Source: an uncultured Clostridia bacterium
GTDB taxonomy: Bacteria; Bacillota; Clostridia; Christensenellales; Borkfalkiaceae
NCBI GenBank assembly: GCA_944328845.1
Contig: CALVHV010000008.1
Location: 1-37,966, forward strand
DNA: 37,966 nucleotides
Direction of reading: 5' to 3'
The notes beneath the pieces were generated by a model. The model was not told the DNA's origin. It made no database searches and saw nothing but the letters and a program-made list of their open reading frames with translations. Positions within the stretch are counted from its first letter, which is position 1. Every line of letters begins with the position of its first letter. This document shows positions 25,153 to 32,129 of this stretch, one piece after another. Both the position numbers and the translations under genes were made by a program.

Positions 25153-25181
25153 AGTATAGCCGCACCGCTTTCCTTTTGCAA
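25153..25181 (-). promoter_or_regulatory. Promoter of the NagB-like/kinase/aldolase operon
   Basis: On the minus strand TTGCAA (25176-25181) and TATACT (25153-25158) are 17 bases apart. The predicted start is near 25146, giving a short leader to the ATG at 25129. I did not find repeats like those of operon A beside it. Confidence 0.7.
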
Positions 25182-25259
25182 TACTCTTTTTTCCCTGTTT
25201 TTTGTAATTTGTTCCGAAAAAAATTTTTTAAGAAAATTTTACAATTTTTATCTTTTTTG

Positions 25260-25288
25260 TTGCCCGAAGGAATGTCCCCTGCTATAAT
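25260..25288 (+). promoter_or_regulatory. Promoter of the second AraC regulator
   Basis: TTGCCC (25260-25265) and a perfect TATAAT (25283-25288) with 17-base spacing. As with the first regulator, the predicted start of transcription falls on the ATG (25295) and no ribosome site is visible, so this is a second possible leaderless message. Confidence 0.65.
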
Positions 25289-25294
25289 GGAAGC

Positions 25295-26176
25295 ATGTTC
25301 CACAAATATAAATTAGAAAACCTTATCGTCATACCCCGCATTGTCACCATCCACTATTTGGAACTGGACAAATCTTTTGGTTACGAAGGGGAAAGACACG
25401 ACTTTTGGGAAATGGTCTATGCCGATTCGGAAGAAATAGGCATCCGCGCGGAGGAAAAACACTTTGTTTTGCAGGAAGGGCAGGCGGTTTTTCATAAACC
25501 GAATGAATTTCATTCTCTATCCGCGCTGGAAAAGCCAGCCAACGTATTTATCGTTTCTTTCGACTGCAACTCGGAGGCAATGCGTTTTTTTTCCGAAAAA
25601 GTTGTTACCGTGCCGCCCGAAATGAAGAGACTGATCGCCTCCATTCTCAACGAAGCGAGGCAAACTTTTTCTCTGCGTCCGGACAAGCCTTTTATCAAGC
25701 GGATGGAAAAATTGCCTTCTCCGCCGCTCGGTTCGCTGCAACTCATACGTCTTTACCTCGAATGTCTACTCATAAATATCCTACGCAAAGAAAACAATCA
25801 GACGCATCCGATTTTCGTTTCCGAAAGCGAATACGGAAACAATATTCTCAAAGAGATCGAGCACTACCTGCAATCAATGATCTACACAGGATTTTCCCTC
25901 TGCAAACTCTGTAAAAACATAGGGATCAGCAAGACGCGGCTGTACGAATTTTACAGACAACAAACGGGAAAAACGGTAGGTCAGCGCTTTTCCCAACTGC
26001 GATTGGAAGAAGCAAAACGGCTCCTGCGCAAAACGGGGCACGTGGGCATCACCGCAGATTCTCTCGGTTTTTCCTCCGAAGGATATTTCATCCATTTCTT
26101 CAAAAAATACACGGGACTTACCCCAAAAAGCTATCTCAAAGGGATCGCAGCAGCCGCCGATTCGTTTACGGAGTGA
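25295..26176 (+). CDS. AraC-family transcriptional regulator (operon B)
   Basis: This 293-aa paralogue of the regulator at 21376 shares TIHY[FL]E[FL]DK.F, HDFWE[IM]VYAD, FHKP[DN]EFH[TS]LSA and VFI[IV]SF[ED]C. Its C-terminal double helix-turn-helix spans about 190-285 ([51 protein letters not shown]). It diverges from the NagB-like operon, which it most likely controls. The two regulators probably arose by duplication and may respond to related sugars, coordinating transport and hydrolysis with downstream catabolism. An intrinsic terminator lies about 110 bases downstream. Confidence 0.92.
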   Translation: MFHKYKLENLIVIPRIVTIHYLELDKSFGYEGERHDFWEMVYADSEEIGIRAEEKHFVLQEGQAVFHKPNEFHSLSALEKPANVFIVSFDCNSEAMRFFSEKVVTVPPEMKRLIASILNEARQTFSLRPDKPFIKRMEKLPSPPLGSLQLIRLYLECLLINILRKENNQTHPIFVSESEYGNNILKEIEHYLQSMIYTGFSLCKLCKNIGISKTRLYEFYRQQTGKTVGQRFSQLRLEEAKRLLRKTGHVGITADSLGFSSEGYFIHFFKKYTGLTPKSYLKGIAAAADSFTE

Positions 26177-26285
26177 AGAAAAAGTGCCCCGTGTGCCGCT
26201 TTTTGACAGCGCGACTTGCGATACAGGTTTTACGCAACGGAAAACGAGCTTGCCGTTGTTAAACGCCCCTTCCCTCCACCACAAG

Positions 26286-26323
26286 AAACTTTATCCGAAC
26301 TTATCACAATAAAGTTTTTTGTT
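26286..26323 (+). terminator. Intrinsic terminator after second AraC gene
   Basis: AAACTTTAT (26286-26294) pairs exactly with ATAAAGTTT (26309-26317), followed by TTTGTT. It is the first hairpin plus T-run downstream of the AraC stop. Confidence 0.6.
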
Positions 26324-26355
26324 CTATTCGATTTACGTTCCCCTTTCTCCACCAC

Positions 26356-26392
26356 AAAACAGGCATTGACTTTCGTCAATGCCTGTTTTGTT
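26356..26392. terminator. Hairpin terminator with 14-bp perfect stem
   Basis: AAAACAGGCATTGA (26356-26369) pairs exactly with TCAATGCCTGTTTT (26376-26389) around CTTTCG. The A/T-rich ends let it work on either strand. Confidence 0.75.
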
Positions 26393-26552
26393 ATATGGCA
26401 GTGGTAGTCGCTCGAAGCCCGACTTTATCGGTAGTTCGGGCTAGCCTTGCGGTGTTGTTTTTCAGTACACATCCCCCACCTTTCCCGCAAGGCGCCGCTT
26501 TGCCGAGGGGACCCCTTTAGGGGTTTCGGCAATATCTACCTCTTCCCACCAA

Positions 26553-26607
26553 GAAAGAACTAAAACGATCCCTTCTGGGTATCGTTTTGGTTCTTTTCTT
26601 TTTTTGG
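26553..26607 (+). terminator. Strong hairpin with T-rich tail
   Basis: GAACTAAAACGATCCC (26557-26572) pairs with GGG and ATCGTTTTGGTTC (26577-26593) around TTCT, with further A-T pairs outside. TTTTCTTTTTTT follows on the plus strand. No gene on the plus strand ends just before it, so it is an orphan terminator, perhaps left from a lost gene. Confidence 0.65.
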
Positions 26608-26970
26608 GTGTACTCATCAGCTGACGAAAAACTTGTCTTGCGAAACAAATCTTTACAAACACACATTTCCACGCCATGTTTTATCTAACTTCAAAAAACA
26701 TTCCCTTGCCTGCAAGAAAGGTTCGTTTATTTACGCCAGAAGCGTGGGATTGTGCATTAAGCAAGTCGTGTCCGACCGACTTGTTGCACGTTCTCACTGA
26801 TGCTCCGTCACACTCGGGGAAAAAATTCAGTAGTTTTTCTAACACTCTCGTGCCACTTCGCTATTCTTGATATGCGACGATATCGCATTGTCCACTCCAA
26901 AACTACTTTTTTACAAGCACACGCCAGAATACCATTCAATGAATTTTCATAAAATATTCGGCGCAACTAA

Positions 26971-26999
26971 TTGAATTATCTATCATTTTGTACTATAAT
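26971..26999 (+). promoter_or_regulatory. Promoter of the A+T-rich orphan gene
   Basis: TTGAAT (26971-26976) and TATAAT (26994-26999), 17-base spacer. The leader to the ATG at 27057 is about 50 bases and ends in AGGAG. Confidence 0.65.
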
Positions 27000-27056
27000 A
27001 CATCAAAGAGTTATCCTGAGATATCAAAATATAATAGAATAAGAAAGGAGAATTAT

Positions 27057-27470
27057 ATGGGCTTCTTAAGCAAATTGTTCAAAAAGAAAGACAAGAGACC
27101 TAATCAAATATGTTGCGATAAGGAAGCGTATTTAATGAAGTTTTTAGATTTTTTAATCTCTGAATACGGATTCAAATTTAGCAAAAAAGAACTTGGAAAT
27201 CTAGTTGATGAAAATGGAAAACTATGGTTCTATGGTCCATATAATTGTTATTATTTTTATAATGAAAATACATGTATTAATATTTTGAATTTAGTGCAAA
27301 GACAAGATTGGAATATTTATATTACTAAAGATGTATTATCTGACCAAAATCAAATAAATAAAGGAACGGAAATTTCTAGCAAATATTGCTATGACCTTAA
27401 ATTATTTGCATCAGTAATAAAGCATGAAATTGAAACACACAATACAATTTTTGGATTTAAAATACACTAA
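27057..27470 (+). CDS. A+T-rich orphan protein, unknown function
   Basis: The 137-aa protein starts at the ATG preceded by AAAGGAG. It begins MGFLSKLFKKKDK, a short amphipathic basic N-terminus seen on many small Firmicutes proteins, then a compact soluble domain (MKFLDFLISEYGFKFSKKEL, LWFYGPYNCYYFYNE). I recognise no family; an immunity-type or phage-defence accessory role is only a guess. Base composition and codon use (AAT, TAT, ATT) are far more A+T-rich than all neighbours. With its own promoter and a flanking hairpin it looks like a recently acquired single-gene cargo. Confidence 0.75.
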   Translation: MGFLSKLFKKKDKRPNQICCDKEAYLMKFLDFLISEYGFKFSKKELGNLVDENGKLWFYGPYNCYYFYNENTCINILNLVQRQDWNIYITKDVLSDQNQINKGTEISSKYCYDLKLFASVIKHEIETHNTIFGFKIH

Positions 27471-27473
27471 TAA

Positions 27474-27507
27474 TTTAGTCCGCAATATTAGAATATTTCG
27501 GACTAAA
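27474..27507. terminator. Hairpin after the orphan gene
   Basis: TTTAGTCCG (27474-27482) pairs exactly with CGGACTAAA (27499-27507); the inside also pairs through AATATT. There is no long T-run after it, so termination strength is uncertain. Confidence 0.45.
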
Positions 27508-27597
27508 AACAATTTTGATATAGGTGTTAGTACAGGATTCGTTTTAGCCCCAACCTGCTCCACCACCAAAAGGCTATACTTCCGCTTTTACGTAATT

Positions 27598-27633
27598 GAA
27601 AGCACCTTGCCGCTGCAGCGGCAAGGTGCTTTC
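27598..27633. terminator. 36-bp perfect palindrome, probable bidirectional terminator
   Basis: GAAAGCACCTTGCCGCTG is followed directly by its exact reverse complement. It begins three bases after the stop of the minus-strand membrane protein. On the minus strand it ends in GCTTTCAATT, on the plus strand in GCTTTCAGTTTATTT, so it could stop transcription from both sides. Confidence 0.75.
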
Positions 27634-27636
27634 AGT

Positions 27637-29466
27637 TTATTTGTCGCCCGACTCCTGCGACATAAAATACAATTTCAATAAAATATAGGTAGGCGCGGGC
27701 AGTTTGTATTCGCGCGAAAGTTTGTGCATGACTTCGCTGCTCTTTTTGTTCTGCTTGTCGTACAGAAAAAGATATCGGCGTATGATGTACTTTTTGTCCG
27801 TCTTGTACCTCAGTATCTTTATGACGATGCTCGTCACAGACGAAATGATGAGCAATACGGCGATCACCGCCGTGACCACGTTGCTGATCCCCTCTGCCGT
27901 CCGCAAGGTGATCTCCCCGAGGCCCGTAAAAAACACCAAAAGGGACAGGATCGCCGTAAGAATGTCGCCGTTCCGCCGCATGAAATCGAAAAAGCTGCGG
28001 ATCCCTATACCCATCAGATCGAATACATTGCGGTACCTTACCGCCCTGATCCCCCACAGAGAGTCCGATTCGTATTTTTCTGTGGCACTGTTGCGCGCGC
28101 GGCAGACCTCCGAAAAACTGTGCGGCACATGCTGGATCGCAAGCACGTTGAAGTGCATCCGCCGTCTGACGGGTGTATCTGTCGGCACCTCTCCCGGATA
28201 GATCGTGCCGTTCATGGAGATGCCGTACATATCCCACAGCATCGGGTCGGCATTGATCTTCAGTTCGGAATAGGTTTCCCTGCTCAGTTCGCCGCTGAAA
28301 TCTATCCTTCCGCCATCCACGCTGATGCAAGGCAGATCTTCGTAAGACGACTTTTCGTAGAAACCGACGCCCCCGACGCGCACTTCGGCATTGCCGTTGA
28401 CACCCGGATAGAGGCAGTCCTTTTCCCCCTTGGCCTTCTCCCCGTCTATGGAACGGGCGCCTCTGAGCGGAACGAGCAATATCTTATCTTGCGTGCAGAT
28501 GTTTGCAGAGACGACGATCTGATGCACGTTGGCGGATCTTTGCAGGTATGAGTTGATCCTCTCGAGTTCTCCCCGTTCGCAGTCGGCGGCGAGCGAGCGC
28601 GTCACCTCGTCCTCCTCCCTGAAAAACTCCTCGATCTTTTTTCTGTCTTCGGGAGAGATGAGCCAATGGAACTTTGCCCTGTCGTTATCCAGTGCGCAGA
28701 CCGTTCCGTAACTGGATTTTTCGAAGCAGATGTTCAGCGTCGTGACGTTACAGTTGGAAACATACGCATCCTCCTGCACGATCTCCAGCGGACGGAGCAA
28801 GGCGCCCGAGTAAAACAAGTCGGTATTATACAGAGAGATGATGTTCCCGCGGGAATAGACTTCGGCTATGTTTATCCCCTGCCCGTCCGTCTGCCAGGCG
28901 ATGCCTTCTCTGATCGTGAACAGCTTATCCGACAGGCAGGAAAGCAGCTTCTCGGACGGGTTGCCGACGAGCGTGCAAACGCCTGTCTTTTCGTCGTACG
29001 CCGTCTCCTTATCAAATTCCGCGGGCAGTTTTGCCCCGTCCCGAAGCCTTATTTTCAGGCAATAAAAGTAAGTGAGATTCAGCGTGAAAAACCTTGCCAT
29101 CGCCAACAGTTTTCCCCTCTGCGACGCATGGAACCTGTAACAGTCGCAGTTCTCCCTGATAAAGCCGTCCAGCCCCTCGCCGTTGCGGAAGGTGAGCTTC
29201 GAAATGGCGCCGACGATCTTTTCGGCGGAGATCTTTGTGGAAATGCCGTACTGATAGCTGTCGTCCGTCAGCGCAAAGACTTCCTCCTCCAGACGGCTGT
29301 TCAGCCCCAGATAGCGGCCCTCTCCGTTGAGCGGCCGATAGGTGGCAATGACAGACACCTTTTTGCCGTCTGCAGGCGTATACAGCATGCCGAAGTTCAG
29401 CGCTTCGCCCTCCAGATCCTGCAAGATCTCCGTATTGAATTTTTTCAGCGATCGGCTGTCAAACAT
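27637..29466 (-). CDS. Unknown 609-aa protein with C-terminal membrane hairpin
   Basis: The ATG at 29466 follows an AGGGGGG sequence; a TTG start 11 codons upstream is the alternative. Most of the protein (1-480) is soluble and of unknown family, with scattered cysteines (ENCDCYRFHAS, NCNVTTLNICFE, ADCERGE). Two membrane segments follow (GDILTAILSLLVFFTGLG and GISNVVTAVIAVLLIISSV), then a basic tail (RRYLFLYDKQNKK). The bulk thus probably faces the cytosol and is anchored at the end. It stands alone between terminators with its own promoter and is unrelated to the sugar operons. I assign no function. Confidence 0.75.
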   Translation of the reverse strand: MFDSRSLKKFNTEILQDLEGEALNFGMLYTPADGKKVSVIATYRPLNGEGRYLGLNSRLEEEVFALTDDSYQYGISTKISAEKIVGAISKLTFRNGEGLDGFIRENCDCYRFHASQRGKLLAMARFFTLNLTYFYCLKIRLRDGAKLPAEFDKETAYDEKTGVCTLVGNPSEKLLSCLSDKLFTIREGIAWQTDGQGINIAEVYSRGNIISLYNTDLFYSGALLRPLEIVQEDAYVSNCNVTTLNICFEKSSYGTVCALDNDRAKFHWLISPEDRKKIEEFFREEDEVTRSLAADCERGELERINSYLQRSANVHQIVVSANICTQDKILLVPLRGARSIDGEKAKGEKDCLYPGVNGNAEVRVGGVGFYEKSSYEDLPCISVDGGRIDFSGELSRETYSELKINADPMLWDMYGISMNGTIYPGEVPTDTPVRRRMHFNVLAIQHVPHSFSEVCRARNSATEKYESDSLWGIRAVRYRNVFDLMGIGIRSFFDFMRRNGDILTAILSLLVFFTGLGEITLRTAEGISNVVTAVIAVLLIISSVTSIVIKILRYKTDKKYIIRRYLFLYDKQNKKSSEVMHKLSREYKLPAPTYILLKLYFMSQESGDK

Positions 29467-29553
29467 GGCGGCCTGCCCCCCTGAATCAAAAAATTGCAAG
29501 ACATCCCCGCCGCAAACCTTGCAAATATGCGGGAATGTGAAGTGTTTACGGAT

Positions 29554-29582
29554 ATTTTAACATTTTACGGAAAATTTGTCAA
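29554..29582 (-). promoter_or_regulatory. Promoter of the 609-aa membrane protein
   Basis: On the minus strand TTGACA (29577-29582, perfect) and TAAAAT (29554-29559), 17-base spacer. The predicted start near 29547 leaves a leader of about 80 bases. Confidence 0.75.
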
Positions 29583-29742
29583 TCGGCGCCCGATTTTTTT
29601 CGCGTTCGGTCGCCGCAGAAAGAGCAGTCCTTGCAAAAACAGGCGGCGATGGCGGGACATTTGTACCGAAAATGCGAATACGTCCCCTCTTTTTCGCGAC
29701 GAAACAAAAGCAAAGAACAGTCAGTTTTCTGACAGAAAAGGC

Positions 29743-29777
29743 AGCCGCCCTGCGCGCATACAGCGCGCAGGGCGGCT
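29743..29777 (-). terminator. Terminator of the kdgK operon
   Basis: AGCCGCCCTGCGCGC (29743-29757) pairs exactly with 29763-29777 across a five-base loop. It lies 10 bases after the kdgK stop and is followed on the minus strand by GCCTTTTCTG. The very stable stem compensates for the short T-run. Confidence 0.75.
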
Positions 29778-29787
29778 CAACTTATTG

Positions 29788-30789
29788 CTATCTCTGTACC
29801 CTTGCATTTTCTCCGCCGTTCATCAGGCGCCGCACCTCGTCTGCGGAAACGAGATTGAAATCCCCTTCCACGGAATGTTTGAGTGCGCTCGCCGCAACGG
29901 CAAACCCGATCGCATCGGACGCCGACTGCTTTTGCAAAAGCGCGTAAATGAGCCCTGCGGCAAACGCGTCTCCGCCGCCCACGCGGTCGACCATGTCCAT
30001 CTCATATTCGCGCGAAAAGGCAAATTCCTTTCCGTCGTAGAGAAGCCCGAAAATTTTGTTGCGGTTGGCGTTTATGGTTCGCCGCTCGGTAAAGGCAAGA
30101 ACTTTGAAGTTGAACTTTTTGAACAGTTTTTCCGCCGTCTCCCTGCTCCGCCCCGCGCCTTCGGGCCTGTCCGAAAAGGCGGAAAAAACTTCCTCTGCCT
30201 GGCTTTCGTTGGCGATAAAGACATCCGTATACTCCAAAAGAGGAGTCATCACTTTTTCCGCCCGCCCGCTCGGCCAAAGCTTGCTGCGGTAATTCAGATC
30301 GCAGGAGATCGTGACCCCCTTTTCCTTTGCAGCGCGGCAGGCGCGCGTCAAAGCATTTACGCTCTTTTCCCCGAGCGCCGCCGTGATCCCCGTAAAATGG
30401 AACCAGTCTGCGCCTTCGAACAACTCTTCGAAAGGGACGTCCTCCGCCTCCCACGTTGCAAACGAGGAGTCGGCGCGGTCGTAAATGACGTTGGAGGGGC
30501 GCTGGGAGGCACCCTTTTCCAGATAATAGACGCCCAACCTCCGCCCGCCGCGGACGATGGCGGACGTATCCACGCCCCACTTTTTTAAATTGGCTTCGCA
30601 CGCCTTGGCAAGGTCGTTTTCCGGCAGGCGCGTGACAAAGACGGACTTACACCCGAATTGCGCCAGCGACACCGCCACGTTTGCTTCGGCACCGCCATAC
30701 GTCGCTTCAAAACGATCCGCCTGCATCAGACGCCCGAACCCGCAGGGGCTCAGCCGCAGCATGATCTCTCCGAAAGTCACCGTTTTCAT
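29788..30789 (-). CDS. kdgK: 2-keto-3-deoxygluconate kinase
   Basis: The 333-aa PfkB kinase phosphorylates 2-keto-3-deoxygluconate (KDG) to KDPG. It opens VTFGEIMLRLSP and has GGAEANVAVSLAQFG near the sugar site, FHFTGITAAL, and the catalytic RVGGGDAFAAGLIYALL near the C-terminus (GGGD in place of GAGD, as in known KDG kinases). Its ATG overlaps the stop of the aldolase gene by four bases (ATGA). Being next to KDPG aldolase makes the assignment firm. It is the last gene of the operon, followed by a strong hairpin. Confidence 0.92.
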   Translation of the reverse strand: MKTVTFGEIMLRLSPCGFGRLMQADRFEATYGGAEANVAVSLAQFGCKSVFVTRLPENDLAKACEANLKKWGVDTSAIVRGGRRLGVYYLEKGASQRPSNVIYDRADSSFATWEAEDVPFEELFEGADWFHFTGITAALGEKSVNALTRACRAAKEKGVTISCDLNYRSKLWPSGRAEKVMTPLLEYTDVFIANESQAEEVFSAFSDRPEGAGRSRETAEKLFKKFNFKVLAFTERRTINANRNKIFGLLYDGKEFAFSREYEMDMVDRVGGGDAFAAGLIYALLQKQSASDAIGFAVAASALKHSVEGDFNLVSADEVRRLMNGGENARVQR

Positions 30790-31403
30790 CTCTGTTTCTC
30801 CGCTTTTTCCGCACACTCCCGCGACATGTGCGCGATCTGTTCTGCCGTCCCCTTCGTCATCCAGCTTCCGCCCACCGCAAGGACCTTTTTGCACGCAAGG
30901 TATTCCTCCATGTTTTCGGCGTTTACCCCGCCCGTCGGAACAAATCTGACCTGCGGAAAAACGGAAGAGAGCGCCTTGATCGCCCCAATGCCGCCGTACA
31001 GGCCTGCGGGAAAAAACTTGACGACGGAAATGCCGCAGGAAAGGGCCTGTATGATCTCCGTCGGCGTGACACAGCCCGGAAGATAGGGTGTACCGTTCTC
31101 CCTGCAGACATCGCAGACCTCCCGCGAAAATCCTGGCCCCACGATAAATTTGGCGCCGTTCGCGATGGCGCGGCGCGCCTGTTCCCCGTCGAGGACCGTC
31201 CCCGCCCCGACAAGTATGTCGGGATACCTTTCCGCAGCCAGGCGCAGCGCACTCTGCGCACACTCCGTGCGCAAGGTGATCTCTGCCGTTTTCAGTCCGC
31301 CTCCCCGCAGAGCGTCCATGACGGGCACGACCTCTTCCAAACTTGAAAAAACGATGACGGGCACCACTTTTGCGGCGCCGATCTCTTTATAAAATGCATC
31401 CAT
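30786..31403 (-). CDS. eda: KDPG (2-keto-3-deoxy-6-phosphogluconate) aldolase
   Basis: The 205-aa class I aldolase splits KDPG into pyruvate and glyceraldehyde-3-phosphate. It has the ITLRTECA block, VGAGTVL, GPGFSREV, PGCVTPTEI, the Schiff-base lysine in VVKFFPA and FVPTGGVN. I start it at the ATG at 31403, 17 bases inside the SGNH gene; a TTG six codons upstream is possible. With kdgK it completes the KDG branch used for uronates, aldonates and similar acids. Confidence 0.93.
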   Translation of the reverse strand: MDAFYKEIGAAKVVPVIVFSSLEEVVPVMDALRGGGLKTAEITLRTECAQSALRLAAERYPDILVGAGTVLDGEQARRAIANGAKFIVGPGFSREVCDVCRENGTPYLPGCVTPTEIIQALSCGISVVKFFPAGLYGGIGAIKALSSVFPQVRFVPTGGVNAENMEEYLACKKVLAVGGSWMTKGTAEQIAHMSRECAEKAEKQR

Positions 31404-32112
31404 CTTTTTCAAACTGCGCAAGAACTTCGCGTATCTTGCCTATCTTTTCTTCACGTGCGTTTTCGGGCAGGAAATCTTTGTCGTATTCTTCCCCGAAAAA
31501 CCTCACGAACAGCAGGGCGGCGGCATAGCGGCCGTATTCCGTGCTCAGGTGGTACGTATCGCGGCACAGACTCCCGTCCCGAAACAGCTTATAACGGCGC
31601 AGCCTCTGCAAAAACTCTCCCGTGCGCAGCAGCGGCAACCCGTTTTCGGCGGCGACTCTGGCGCAAGCGCTTTTGATGCGGCGGAACATGACGGACGCAT
31701 CCCTTCCGTACAGAGAAAACATCTCGTGCGGAGAATTTTTCTCGTACGCCCAGGTCTGGTGAAACACAAGCTTCGCCTGCGGACAAACGCTCTTGATATA
31801 AGAGATGATCTCTGTCAAATACGGATAAAAAGAAGAATACTTCCCCGCCAAAAAACTTGCCTGCTGCAAGACGATGTGATCCCACGGTTCAAGGGCGAAC
31901 GCCTCGTTGGCACTGATCGTCTTCTCTCCGATCATGACGGCATTTTCCTGGTACTGGTACACTTCCGCGCCTTCCTCGATAAAGCGGCTGTGCTGTTCGA
32001 GACTGCATGCGGGAACATAGAGATTGCGCACGAACAGATCGGGCGCCAGACTCTGCACATAGGCGGTGCAATCTTCCCCGAAACTGTTTGCCAAAACAAG
32101 AATTTTTTTCAT
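31387..32112 (-). CDS. SGNH/GDSL-like protein (DUF4886 type)
   Basis: The 241-aa protein starts MKKILVLANSFGEDC, where the nucleophile serine follows the ANS variant of the GDS motif. A VLQQASF block and the C-terminal RDTYHLSTEYGRY (D-x-x-H) complete an SGNH-type triad. Such proteins are esterases, often removing acetyl or other acyl groups from sugars. The start is the ATG at 32112, 17 bases after the flavoprotein stop; the frame extends 47 codons upstream through that gene. It is cytosolic, so it would act on an imported esterified compound. The end overlaps the aldolase gene. Confidence 0.8.
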   Translation of the reverse strand: MKKILVLANSFGEDCTAYVQSLAPDLFVRNLYVPACSLEQHSRFIEEGAEVYQYQENAVMIGEKTISANEAFALEPWDHIVLQQASFLAGKYSSFYPYLTEIISYIKSVCPQAKLVFHQTWAYEKNSPHEMFSLYGRDASVMFRRIKSACARVAAENGLPLLRTGEFLQRLRRYKLFRDGSLCRDTYHLSTEYGRYAAALLFVRFFGEEYDKDFLPENAREEKIGKIREVLAQFEKDGCIL

Positions 32113-32129
32113 AGCTCCCCCTGTGCCGC

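Larger units (their letters stand above)
26177..27056. other. 880-base intergenic region rich in hairpins
   Basis: I support no gene here. It contains three strong hairpins listed separately, a smaller inverted repeat AGCCCGA (26416-26422) / TCGGGCT (26436-26442), and a TTGCCGA...TCGGCAA hairpin near 26,492-26,532. CTCCACCAC occurs at 26274-26282 and 26347-26355, each just before a hairpin. The minus strand near 26,425-26,465 encodes a KNNTARLARTT string similar to one at 2,165-2,215. Frames of 60-70 codons lack ribosome sites. The region reads as an insertion-prone scar. Confidence 0.6.
29467..29787. other. Intergenic region between membrane protein and kdgK
   Basis: It holds the promoter of the 609-aa gene and the terminator of the kdgK operon, listed separately. 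I see no gene in the rest. A small AGTTTTCT/AGAAAAC-type hairpin lies near 29722-29740. Confidence 0.6.

Noticed and set aside
26462..26870. Short frames of 60-71 codons in the hairpin-rich gap
   Set aside because: They cross stable hairpins and a dispersed repeat and lack ribosome sites.
27540..27570. Possible tRNA 3' end (TTCGTTT followed by CTCCACCACCA)
   Set aside because: No matching 5' acceptor or cloverleaf arms can be built upstream, so no tRNA or tmRNA gene is called.
26177..27640. CRISPR array
   Set aside because: The repeats are few, short and not regularly spaced, and no cas genes are present.
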